This document shows, piece after piece, positions 25,720-33,395 of a stretch of DNA of 64,000 nt (the first letter of the stretch is position 1; each line of letters opens with the position of its first letter). The stretch covers positions 124,001 to 188,000 of the forward strand of contig NZ_STGK01000005.1 of assembly GCF_004919105.1 (NCBI RefSeq). The letters are read 5' to 3'. The notes beneath the pieces are model-generated. The model was given only the letters and a program-made list of their open reading frames with translations. It was not told the DNA's origin and made no database searches. A program made the position numbers and the translations under genes. Origin of the DNA: Nocardioides sp. GY 10113. Its GTDB lineage: Bacteria; Actinomycetota; Actinomycetes; Propionibacteriales; Nocardioidaceae.

Positions 25720-26349
25720 GTGACGACCCTGCGACACACCCTGCGCAAGGCACTGGTCGTGCCTGCCGTCAGCGGACTCGCGGTGGCCGGTGTCTTCCTG
25801 ACGCCTCAGGCTACCGCAGCCGTCAGCGAGCGCGTGCGACTGGTCTCCGCCGAGGCCACCCTCGAGGTCGCCGAGGCCCAGAGCCTCCGCGTCCAGCGCC
25901 GGCCCGCGCTGCGCCCGATCCGCGAGGCCGTGACCCGGCCGGAGATCGCACCGGTGACCGCTGTGCTTCCCGTCGCCGGCTACCAGCTCACCGGCCGCTT
26001 CGGGAACGCCGGCGCGATGTGGTCCTCGAGCCACACCGGTCTCGACTTCGCCGCCCCGCTCGGCACGCCGGTGCGCGCCGTCGTCGGCGGCCGTGTGGTG
26101 GCGGCCGAGTACGCCGGCGCCTACGGCATGCGGGTGACGGTGATCGACGACAAGGGCCGGAGCTGGTGGTACTGCCACCTCTCGGCGTTCGGCGTCAGCG
26201 TGGGCCAGGTGCTCGCGCCGGGCGACCACGTCGGGGCACTGGGCTCCACCGGCAACTCGACCGGGCCGCACCTGCACCTGGAGATCCGCGACAACGACGT
26301 CCCGATCGACCCCGAGTCGCTGCTGCCCGAGCTCGGCGTCCAGCCCTGA
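25720..26349 (+). CDS. Secreted M23 (lysostaphin-type) endopeptidase
   Basis: Exported peptidoglycan endopeptidase of 209 residues. The GTG start at 25720 follows GAAGGAAAG; an in-frame ATG at 25687 has no ribosome-binding site. The signal peptide is a basic n-region (TLRHTLRK), hydrophobic core, and cleavage after TPQATAA. The M23 domain (about 85-205) has SSHTGLDFAAP (His105, Asp109), WWYCHLS (His153) and TGPHLHLE (His184, His186), the complete zinc and catalytic set. It probably cleaves stem-peptide cross-links during growth or daughter-cell separation. A Crp-like site and a leader hairpin lie upstream. It is convergent with the M4 gene. Confidence 0.9.
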   Translation: MTTLRHTLRKALVVPAVSGLAVAGVFLTPQATAAVSERVRLVSAEATLEVAEAQSLRVQRRPALRPIREAVTRPEIAPVTAVLPVAGYQLTGRFGNAGAMWSSSHTGLDFAAPLGTPVRAVVGGRVVAAEYAGAYGMRVTVIDDKGRSWWYCHLSAFGVSVGQVLAPGDHVGALGSTGNSTGPHLHLEIRDNDVPIDPESLLPELGVQP

Positions 26350-26355
26350 GTCGCT

Positions 26356-26392
26356 CGTCGGCGGGGCCAGCTCCCCGCTGACCCCGCCGACG
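26356..26392. terminator. Bidirectional hairpin between convergent M23 and M4 peptidase genes
   Basis: CGTCGGCGGGG (26356-26366) pairs with CCCCGCCGACG (26382-26392), an 11-bp stem with a 15-nt loop that can itself fold. It lies in the 60-bp gap between the stop codons. Confidence 0.65.
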
Positions 26393-26409
26393 TCCGACCA
26401 GGACGGGGG

Positions 26410-27489
26410 TCAGCCGACGCCCACCTCGTGCCAGGCGCCACGCACGACCTGGGTGGCGCCCTTGTGCACCGCGCCGGACTTGACCAGGATCCGCGCGGAC
26501 TCGGCGGTCTGGGCGGCCGCCTGCGCGAAGGTGGCACGGGGACGCAGGAAGTTCAGCGCGTGGTACCAGATCCGGGCGGCCACGAGGGTGTCGCCGAGCT
26601 CGGTGGCGACCCGGTAGAACGCCCGGTTCGGGATGCCCGAGTTGATGTGCACCCCTCCGTTGTCCGCGTTGCCGGTGTAGCGGTCGGCGTAGTGCGCGGG
26701 CTGCGGGTCCTTGCCCAGGATCGGGTTGTCGTAGGCCGTGCCCGGGTAGCGCATCGAGCGGAGCGCCTCGCCGTACAGCTCCGGGCCCATGATCTCGTCG
26801 CCGATGAGCCAGTCGGCGTCCTCCGGCCGCTCGCCGGCCGCCCACTGGGTGATCGCGGTGCCGAACGCGTCGCTGAAGTGCTCGTTCAGTGCCCCCGACT
26901 CGCCCTGGTAGACCAGGCCCGACGCGAACTGGGTGACGCCGTGCGCGAGCTCGTGGGCGACGACGTCGAGCGAGCGGGCGAAACCCGAGAAGATCACGCC
27001 GTCCCCGTCGCCGAAGGTCATCTCGTCGCCGTCCCAGAAGGCGTTGTTGTAGCTGGTCCCGTAGTGCACGTTGAGGACCAGGTCGAGGGCCCGGTTGTCG
27101 ATCGAGTTCCGGTTGAGGGTCTCCCGGAAGTAGGAGCGGACCAGGCCGGCGTTGTCGTACGCGTTGATCACGTCGGCGTCCTTGGTCTCCGGGCCGCCCT
27201 CGGGTCGGACGAGCGTGACCCGCTGGTTGGTGGTGTTGCCGCTGTCGAACACCTCGCGGCGGGCGGTGCCGGTCGCCGGCGGGGCCAGCTCCACCGGCAT
27301 GCCGGTCTCCTCGGCGGCCTCGGCCTTCTCGGCGAGCTCGCTGAGCCGGCCGGCGCGACGGTCTCGCGCCTCGCCGCTGAGGTCGGCCTGGGCCTGGTCG
27401 ACCGACGGTGCGGCCGCGCTCTCGACGAGGGCTGACTCGACGTACGGCGGCACGTAGAAGCACTGCGGTCGGGCAAACGTGGTGGTCAT
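26410..27489 (-). CDS. Protealysin-like M4 metalloprotease without signal peptide
   Basis: Thermolysin-family zinc protease of 359 residues. The active site is complete: HELAHG (His179, Glu180, His183), GALNEHFSD (Glu203) and GGVHINSGIPNRAF (catalytic His). There is no secretion signal or long thermolysin prodomain. Instead a short N-terminus contains FYVPPY, the PPY-type motif of protealysin-like precursors. The start ATG at 27489 has a perfect AGGAGGAATC ribosome-binding site. No emfourin-type inhibitor gene lies downstream, unlike many protealysin operons. How it leaves the cell is unclear; intracellular action is possible. Confidence 0.88.
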   Translation of the reverse strand: MTTTFARPQCFYVPPYVESALVESAAAPSVDQAQADLSGEARDRRAGRLSELAEKAEAAEETGMPVELAPPATGTARREVFDSGNTTNQRVTLVRPEGGPETKDADVINAYDNAGLVRSYFRETLNRNSIDNRALDLVLNVHYGTSYNNAFWDGDEMTFGDGDGVIFSGFARSLDVVAHELAHGVTQFASGLVYQGESGALNEHFSDAFGTAITQWAAGERPEDADWLIGDEIMGPELYGEALRSMRYPGTAYDNPILGKDPQPAHYADRYTGNADNGGVHINSGIPNRAFYRVATELGDTLVAARIWYHALNFLRPRATFAQAAAQTAESARILVKSGAVHKGATQVVRGAWHEVGVG

Positions 27490-27591
27490 GATTCCTCCTG
27501 GGGGTGGTGTGGCGGGGACGTCACCCTGAGGACCCCCGGACGGCCCGTCAGATACGTCCGAGAGACCCTCGCCAGGGCGGGCCGGCGCGCC

Positions 27592-27597
27592 TAGGGT
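27592..27597 (+). promoter_or_regulatory. Predicted -10 box of the lipoprotein gene
   Basis: TAGGGT, 7 nt before the GTG at 27605; this spacing is the main reason for choosing that start over GTG 27596. Confidence 0.4.
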
Positions 27598-27604
27598 GCG
27601 AGAG

Positions 27605-28105
27605 GTGACCACGAAATCGGCGGCGGCCGCCCTCGCGCTCCTCCTCGGACTCGTCCTCGGTGCCTGCAGCGACGACGACGGCACGTCCGGCTCGTCCTCC
27701 ACCGACTCCTCGTCCACGGCGGAGGCCACGGAGGCGTCCTCGGAGGCGTCATCGGAGACGTCCGACACCGGTGCGGAGCCGGAGGTCTGTGCCGACGCCG
27801 ACGAGCTCGAGGCGGCCATCGACGAGCTCAAGGCGGTGAAGCTGACGTCGCCGGGTGGCCTGCGGGCGCTCCGCGACCAGCTGGCCGCGCTCCAGGAGCC
27901 GCTCGCGTCCCTGCGGGCCGCGGCGCGCACCGAGTTCTCCACGGAGCTCGACGCGGTGGACGCCGCCCTCAGCGACCTCGGGGACAGCATCGGCACCGCC
28001 GTCGCCTCGCCGAGCCGGGACAACCTCACCGCCGTCCGCGACAGCGCCGACGGCGTCACCTCGGCCGTCCAGGACCTGGCCACCGCGGTCAAGGCGGCCT
28101 GCTAG
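27605..28105 (+). CDS. Small lipoprotein of unknown function
   Basis: A 166-residue lipoprotein. The signal sequence ends in the lipobox LVLGAC, followed by a Ser/Thr/Glu-rich linker of about 40 residues and a helical domain. That domain begins VCADADELEAAIDELKAV and continues with LRALRDQLAALQEPLASL, heptad-like leucines that suggest a coiled coil. Two cysteines (VCADAD and the C-terminal KAAC) could form a disulfide linking the ends of the helical domain. It overlaps the convergent response regulator by 4 bp and is divergent from the M4 protease gene. No function can be assigned; envelope helical scaffolds look similar. Confidence 0.75.
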   Translation: MTTKSAAAALALLLGLVLGACSDDDGTSGSSSTDSSSTAEATEASSEASSETSDTGAEPEVCADADELEAAIDELKAVKLTSPGGLRALRDQLAALQEPLASLRAAARTEFSTELDAVDAALSDLGDSIGTAVASPSRDNLTAVRDSADGVTSAVQDLATAVKAAC

Positions 28106-28758
28106 CCGGCGTCCTCACCGCCGAGCCCGGCGTCGCGCGCGGCCACGACTGCCTGCGCGCGGTCGCGCAGCCCGAGCTTGGCGAAGACGTGGCGCACGTG
28201 GGTCTTCACCGTGGCCATGCTGATCACCAGCTCCGCCGCGATCTCCGCGTTCGACCGTCCGCGCCCGATCAGCGCCAGGATCTCCCGCTCCCGGTCGCTC
28301 AGGTCGCCGAAGCCCGCAGGCAGCGTCGGCGGCGCCGGCGGCCGGGAGGCGAAGTGGTCCATCAGCCGGGCCAGCACCGCCGGCGCGACCACCGGCTCCC
28401 CGGCCGCGGCTCGGCGTACCGCATCGGTCAGGCCATCCGCCGTCACGTCCTTGAGCAGGAAGCCGGCCGCCCCCGCGCGGAGTGCCTCCACCACGTGCTG
28501 GTCCAGGTCGAAGGTGGTCAGCACGATCACCCGGGTCCTGGCGCCCGAGGCCACGATCCGCCGCGTGGCCTCGACGCCGTCGAGCACCGGCATCCGCACA
28601 TCCATGAGCGTGACGTCGGGTTCCAGCGCGTCGACCGCCGCGACCGCCTCGACTCCGTCGCCCGCCTCGCCGACCACCTCGACCCCGGCGAGCTCGAGGA
28701 TCAGCCGGAGTCCCTGGCGCACCAACGCCTGGTCGTCGACCAGCAGCACGGTCGTCAC
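28102..28758 (-). CDS. NarL/FixJ-family response regulator
   Basis: A 218-residue regulator with an N-terminal receiver domain (LLVDDQ; phospho-acceptor Asp53 in VTLMDVRMP; Lys in FLLKDVT). The C-terminal LuxR-type helix-turn-helix is LSDREREILALIGRGRSNAE followed by TVKTHVRHVFAKL. The GTG start at 28758 overlaps the kinase stop codon (GTGA), so the pair is translationally coupled. Candidate targets are the divergent membrane protein/hemerythrin operon 1.1 kb upstream, by gene order only. Confidence 0.93.
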   Translation of the reverse strand: MTTVLLVDDQALVRQGLRLILELAGVEVVGEAGDGVEAVAAVDALEPDVTLMDVRMPVLDGVEATRRIVASGARTRVIVLTTFDLDQHVVEALRAGAAGFLLKDVTADGLTDAVRRAAAGEPVVAPAVLARLMDHFASRPPAPPTLPAGFGDLSDREREILALIGRGRSNAEIAAELVISMATVKTHVRHVFAKLGLRDRAQAVVAARDAGLGGEDAG

Positions 28759-29867
28759 GGTCGGACCGTCCTGGGCAGCGCGACGCGCAGCACGAACGAA
28801 CCGTCGGCCATCCCGGCTGAGAAGGTGCCGCCGAGCAGCTCCGCCCGGTGCCGGATCCCGGTCAGACCTCGCCCCGGCGCCGCCGTGCCCCCGGTGGGCG
28901 TCGCCCGGTTGGCGGAGTGCACGACCACGGCAGCCTCTCCCCACTCCACCCGCACCTCGACCGGGTGCCCCGGCGCGTGCCGGCCCGCGTTCGTGAGGCA
29001 CTCACGGACGATGCGCTGCACGGCCATCGCCGTCGGCGACGGGGCGGACTCCGGCGTACCGGTGACGGTGAGCGTGCAGTCGATGCCCGCGCTCCGGGCC
29101 CGTGCGGCGAGCGACTCGACGTCCTCGGCCGCCCCCGCTCCGGCCGCCCCGTCGACACCGAGCGCGTCGACCACCTGACGCATCTCCGCCAGGGCCCGGT
29201 GCGCAGTGGCGCGGATCGCCTCGACCGGCTCGCCCGCTCGCTCCGGCTGCTCGCGCAGCGCCGCCCCGGCCGCCTCGGCGTGGATCGCGATCAGGGTCAG
29301 CTCGTGGCCCAGCACGTCGTGCAGCTCCTGCGCGACGCGTGCCCGCTCCGCACCGATCGCGGCCTCCTCCACGCGGGCCCGCTCCTCGCGCAGCTCACCC
29401 GCGAGCGCGGTCAACGCCTCGTTCTGACGGTGCAGGTGGCGTACCAGCCGTCCCGCCAGGACCGGTGCCAGCACCGCCAGGACGCCGCCGATCACGGCCA
29501 CGGGCGCCTCGGGCCCGAGGAAGGTGCCGACCACCGTCGCGCCGCAGGCGAAGGCCGTCACCCCGGCCACCGCGAGCACCGGCTCACCCCGCGAGCCGAG
29601 GGCGAAGAACTGCAGCAGCACCGCCACGAAGCCGAGCACCGGGAAGCCGTCCAGCGGGAGCAGCCAGAACACCGAGGAGAGCAGCGCCGCCTCGACCGGC
29701 CAGGTACGCCGCCAGGCCAACGGCAGCGTCGTGCCGACCACGTACAGGGCGGCGACACCGGGCGCGGCGAACGGGACGGCCGCCGCCTGGGCCAACCCCG
29801 CGAGGACGAGACCGCCGGCCAGGCCCGCGTCGAGCGGCGTGGTGTGGAGGCGGTCCAGCGGGCGCAC
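28755..29867 (-). CDS. NarL-type sensor histidine kinase
   Basis: A 370-residue membrane kinase. About five hydrophobic segments occupy residues 15-145 without a large extracellular sensor loop, so it may sense within the membrane. The HisKA_3 dimerisation domain has RVAQELHDVLGHELTLIA with phospho-accepting His183. The HATPase domain has VRECLTNAGRHAPG (N box) and GRGLTGIRHRAELLGG (G boxes). The GTG start lies 6 nt after TAGCCT. It is divergent from the membrane protein/hemerythrin pair and coupled to its regulator by a 4-bp overlap. Confidence 0.92.
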   Translation of the reverse strand: MRPLDRLHTTPLDAGLAGGLVLAGLAQAAAVPFAAPGVAALYVVGTTLPLAWRRTWPVEAALLSSVFWLLPLDGFPVLGFVAVLLQFFALGSRGEPVLAVAGVTAFACGATVVGTFLGPEAPVAVIGGVLAVLAPVLAGRLVRHLHRQNEALTALAGELREERARVEEAAIGAERARVAQELHDVLGHELTLIAIHAEAAGAALREQPERAGEPVEAIRATAHRALAEMRQVVDALGVDGAAGAGAAEDVESLAARARSAGIDCTLTVTGTPESAPSPTAMAVQRIVRECLTNAGRHAPGHPVEVRVEWGEAAVVVHSANRATPTGGTAAPGRGLTGIRHRAELLGGTFSAGMADGSFVLRVALPRTVRP

Positions 29868-29873
29868 GCTCGG

Positions 29874-29879
29874 AGGCTA
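29874..29879 (-). promoter_or_regulatory. Predicted -10 box of the histidine kinase gene
   Basis: TAGCCT on the minus strand, 6 nt before the GTG at 29867. Confidence 0.4.
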
Positions 29880-30019
29880 GGCGAGCCGGCGGCGCTCGCG
29901 CATCACCCCACGGGATGAGCAGCGGTCACGCCCGGGGGTCGATGTGACGCACCCGACCGGGTTCCTAGCGTCGGACCACCGGCCCGCCCCGGGCCACCCC
30001 GACCCCGAAAGGACATCCG

Positions 30020-30748
30020 ATGACCGCCACCGAGACGGGCCGCCCGGCCCTCGCCGACCAGCCGCCGGACGCGGCGACGAGCACCACTGCCTGCCCGCCC
30101 GGCTCCGACCTGGTCCGACTGAGCGCCCGGTTCGGACTCGCGTTCACCATCGCCCAGCTGACCGTGATGGTCGCCATGGTCACCATCGTGCTGCCCCACG
30201 GCGGCTCGCCCGGCAGTGGCGCACTCGACCGCGGGCGAAGCGTGCTGGAGGTGCAGGAGCTCTACCGGGTGGGCAACTACGCGTTCATGCTGGCGGGCAC
30301 GCTGCTGCTCGGCTTCCTCGGAGCCGTCGCCGTCCACCTTCGACGGGTCGACGCCAGCGGCGTGCTCGCGGTGGTCGCGGTGTCGTCCGGTGCCCTGCTG
30401 GCGCTCGTCTGGCCGTTGGGTGGCCTGCTGCACGACGTCGCCCTGGAGGCCGCGTCGGCGGGCAGCGACCTGCGGCTGCTCGGCGGCTGGGACTCGGTGG
30501 CGCCGTACACGCTCGCGCTCTCGGTGCTGCCGCGAACCTTCTTCGTGGGCGCCATCGTGCTCGGTCTGCGGCGCGCGGGGACGGCACCGTGGCTCCAGCG
30601 CACCGGGTGGGTGCTCCTCCCGATCGGGCTGGTCGGGAGCGCGGTGACCATCACCGCGGCGGTCTTCCCGCTGCTGGCGCTCAGCACCCTCGGATACGAG
30701 CTCTGGGTCGGGTTCCTGGCCTGGCACTGGCTGCGGGGCCAGCGATGA
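30020..30748 (+). CDS. Six-span membrane protein of unknown function
   Basis: A 242-residue protein with about six hydrophobic helices after a polar N-terminus; AFTIAQLTVMVAMVTIVLP is the first. LHDVALEAASAGSDL and WDSVAPYTLALSVLPR are loops. I do not recognise a family; it broadly resembles DUF4386-like actinobacterial membrane proteins. The ATG at 30020 is preceded by AAAGGACATCCG, a fair ribosome-binding site. Its stop overlaps the hemerythrin start (ATGA), so the two are co-translated. A redox- or oxygen-related membrane role is suggested only by that partner and the adjacent two-component system. Confidence 0.7.
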   Translation: MTATETGRPALADQPPDAATSTTACPPGSDLVRLSARFGLAFTIAQLTVMVAMVTIVLPHGGSPGSGALDRGRSVLEVQELYRVGNYAFMLAGTLLLGFLGAVAVHLRRVDASGVLAVVAVSSGALLALVWPLGGLLHDVALEAASAGSDLRLLGGWDSVAPYTLALSVLPRTFFVGAIVLGLRRAGTAPWLQRTGWVLLPIGLVGSAVTITAAVFPLLALSTLGYELWVGFLAWHWLRGQR

Positions 30749-31467
30749 GCGCCGCTGGCAAGGTGGGCCCGGTCGGCCAGGTGGACCTGCCGGGCCAGGC
30801 GTGGGTGGCCGACGGACCGATCGACCACGTCGGGATGTACGCGATGCACTACGCCTTCCGGCGCGACCTCGCCGACCTGGCGGCGACGGTGCCGCGAACC
30901 GCCGTCGAGGACCGGCACGCCTGGCGAGCGTTGGACGCGTACTGGCGGCTGTTCGCCGAGCTGCTCCACCACCACCACACCGTCGAGGACGAGCACTACT
31001 GGCCGGCGCTGTCCGTGGCCGTGGACCGCCGCGGGGACGAGGACGACCGGGCGCTGGTGGCCGCGATGGCCGACGAGCACGCGGAGATCGCGCCCGCACT
31101 GGTGGCGGTGGGGATCGGTTTCGACGCCATGCGGCGGCACGCGAGCGTGTCCGTCCGCCACCAGGTGGCCGACGGGCTCTCGCACCTGCGGACGGCGCTC
31201 GAGGACCATCTCGCCCACGAGGAGCGGGAGACCTTGCCGCTGGTCCAGCGCGTGCTCGACGGGCCCGCCTACGAGGACGTCGAGCGTGCGATCGGCCGGG
31301 CCTATCCGCTCCGGCTGGTGCTCACCTTGGTGCCGTGGGTGACCTACGGACTCAACGAGGAGGACGCGGCGCAGGTGTGGGAGCGGGCGGGGCGACCGCA
31401 CCGCGTCGTCCACCGCCTCACCCGACGCGGGTTCGAGCGGCGCCACCGCGACGCCTTCGGCGGCTGA
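30745..31467 (+). CDS. Hemerythrin-domain protein
   Basis: A 240-residue cytosolic protein with a four-helix hemerythrin domain. Candidate di-iron ligands are visible: HVGMYAMHYAF, HHHHTVEDEHYWP, MADEHAEIAPAL and DHLAHEERETLPL. Bacterial hemerythrin domains bind oxygen, nitric oxide or iron. The C-terminal third (about 185-240) is extra, basic and helical. The start overlaps the upstream membrane-protein stop (ATGA). A 19-bp hairpin immediately after the stop ends the operon. Confidence 0.87.
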   Translation: MSAAGKVGPVGQVDLPGQAWVADGPIDHVGMYAMHYAFRRDLADLAATVPRTAVEDRHAWRALDAYWRLFAELLHHHHTVEDEHYWPALSVAVDRRGDEDDRALVAAMADEHAEIAPALVAVGIGFDAMRRHASVSVRHQVADGLSHLRTALEDHLAHEERETLPLVQRVLDGPAYEDVERAIGRAYPLRLVLTLVPWVTYGLNEEDAAQVWERAGRPHRVVHRLTRRGFERRHRDAFGG

Positions 31468-31510
31468 CGGTGCCCGGCTGGCCCGGTCTCGCGGGCCAGC
31501 CGGGCACCGT
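31467..31510 (+). terminator. Strong hairpin after the hemerythrin gene
   Basis: GGTGCCCGGCTGGCCCG (31469-31485) pairs perfectly with CGGGCCAGCCGGGCACC (31492-31508); with two flanking pairs the stem is 19 bp around the loop GTCTCG. It starts at the last base of the stop codon. Confidence 0.8.
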
Positions 31511-31628
31511 CCGGCTCCTGGGCCCGGGAATGCATCGCGGTAGTCGGTGCGCGGACGCGGTCGGTGATGGTCTACTCCCGGTAGAGCGCCCGCGGACTGG
31601 CGCGTGCCCCGACGATCGGAGCTCCGAC

Positions 31629-33386
31629 GTGACCCCCGAGCCGACCTCACGCCTGGTCGACACGGTGGGGCGCGTCCTTCCCGGGGTGGCGGGACTGCGC
31701 GGCTATCGTCCGTCCCTGTTCCGCCAGGACCTGGCCGCCGGCCTGGTGATCGCCACCCTGCTGGTCCCCCAGGGGATGGCGTACGCCGAACTGGCCGGGC
31801 TGCCGGTCATCACCGGGCTCTACACCACCATCCTCGGGCTCGTCGGCTACGCCCTGTTCGGGCCGTCCCGGGTCCTCGTCCTCGGGCCGGACTCCGCGCT
31901 GGGGCCGATGATCGCCGCCACCGTTCTCCCGCTCGCGGCCGCGGACGGCGACCCGCAGGCGGCGGTCGCCTATGCCGCCGTCCTGTCCCTGATGGTGGGG
32001 GCGATCACGGTGTCCCTGGGCGTCTTCAAGCTCGGCTTCGTCGCGGACCTGCTCTCCCGACCCACCCAGGTCGGCTACATCAACGGGCTCGCACTGACGA
32101 TCCTGGTCGGCCAGCTCCCGAAGCTCTTCGGCTTCTCCGTCGACGGCGACAGCCTGCTCTCCGACGTCACCGGGTTCGTGGACGCGGTGGCCGGTGGCGC
32201 GACGGTCGGTCCGGCGCTCGCCGTGGGCGTCGCGTGCCTGGCCCTGATCCTCGCCCTGCAGCGTCTGTTGCCCGCCTTCCCCGCGGTGCTGGGCGCCGTG
32301 CTGCTCGCGATCGCCGCGGTCGCGCTCTTCGACCTCGGGGCGCGCGGGGTCGAGCTGGTCGGCGAGCTCCCGGCCGGGTTCCCGCCGTTCGACATCCCCA
32401 CGGTGCCGTTGGCCGACCTGACGCTGCTGTTCGGCGGGGCGCTCGGGATCGCACTGGTCTCGCTCACCGACACGATCTCGACCGCGTCGGTGTTCGCTCG
32501 GAAGACCGGCGCGGAGGTCGACGGAGACCGCGAGATGATCGGCGTCGGCGCGGCCTGCATCGCTGCCGGCCTGTTCCAGGGATTCCCCACCAGCACCAGC
32601 GGCTCGCGGACCGCGGTCGCGTTCCAGGCCGGCTCCCGGACCCAGGTCACCGGCCTCGTGGGCGCCGCCACCGTCCTCGCGATGCTGCTCTTCGTGCCGG
32701 GTCTGCTGCGCGACCTCCCGCAGCCGGCGCTCGCGGCCGTGGTGATCGCGGCGTCCTTCTCCCTCGCCGACCTCGCCGGCATCCGGCGACTGCGGCGGCA
32801 GCGGCGCTCGGACTTCGTCCTGGCGCTCGTCGCGTTCCTGGGCGTGGCGCTGCTGGGCGTGCTGCCGGGGATCGCCGTCGCCGTCGGCCTGTCCATCCTG
32901 AACGTCTTCCGGCGGGTGTGGTGGCCGCACCAGGCGATGCTGGGCCGGGCGGGCGACCTGCGCGGGTTCCACGACACGGCGTACCGGCAGACCACCGAGC
33001 ACCTTCCGGGACTCGCCATCTACCGCTTCGACGCTCCGCTGCTGTTCGCGAACGCGCGCACGTTCCGCGACCAGGTACGGCGGATCGCCGCCATCGAGCC
33101 CCGCCCCCGGTGGATCGTGGTCGCCGCCGAGCCGATCACCGACGTCGACACCACGGCCGCCGACATGCTCGAGGAGCTCGAGGAGGAGCTCGACGAAGCG
33201 GGCACGCGGCTGGTGTTCGCCGAGCTGAAGGACGCCGTGCGGGACAAGGTGGAGCACTACGAGCTGGCGCGGACGCTGGCCGAGGACCGGTTCTACCCGA
33301 CGGTCCGGACCGCGGTCGAGGCCTACGAGCGGCGCTCCGGCGCCGCCTGGGTCCCCGGGCCGAGCCCGTACCGGCTGGAGCCGTAG
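31629..33386 (+). CDS. SulP family anion transporter with STAS domain
   Basis: A 585-residue SLC26/SulP permease, probably for sulfate, bicarbonate or another anion. LAAGLVIATLLVPQGMAYAELAGLP is the family's N-terminal signature region. About 12-14 membrane segments follow, then the PTSTSGSRTAVAFQAGSRTQ loop. The C-terminal STAS domain (about 445-570) includes AIYRFDAPLLFANARTF and VVAAEPITDVDTTAADML. The GTG at 31629 has GGAG 7 nt upstream; longer in-frame extensions overlap the hemerythrin gene. It ends 9 bp from the convergent amine-dehydrogenase-like gene. Substrate undetermined. Confidence 0.91.
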   Translation: MTPEPTSRLVDTVGRVLPGVAGLRGYRPSLFRQDLAAGLVIATLLVPQGMAYAELAGLPVITGLYTTILGLVGYALFGPSRVLVLGPDSALGPMIAATVLPLAAADGDPQAAVAYAAVLSLMVGAITVSLGVFKLGFVADLLSRPTQVGYINGLALTILVGQLPKLFGFSVDGDSLLSDVTGFVDAVAGGATVGPALAVGVACLALILALQRLLPAFPAVLGAVLLAIAAVALFDLGARGVELVGELPAGFPPFDIPTVPLADLTLLFGGALGIALVSLTDTISTASVFARKTGAEVDGDREMIGVGAACIAAGLFQGFPTSTSGSRTAVAFQAGSRTQVTGLVGAATVLAMLLFVPGLLRDLPQPALAAVVIAASFSLADLAGIRRLRRQRRSDFVLALVAFLGVALLGVLPGIAVAVGLSILNVFRRVWWPHQAMLGRAGDLRGFHDTAYRQTTEHLPGLAIYRFDAPLLFANARTFRDQVRRIAAIEPRPRWIVVAAEPITDVDTTAADMLEELEEELDEAGTRLVFAELKDAVRDKVEHYELARTLAEDRFYPTVRTAVEAYERRSGAAWVPGPSPYRLEP

Positions 33387-33395
33387 GCAGTCGCG

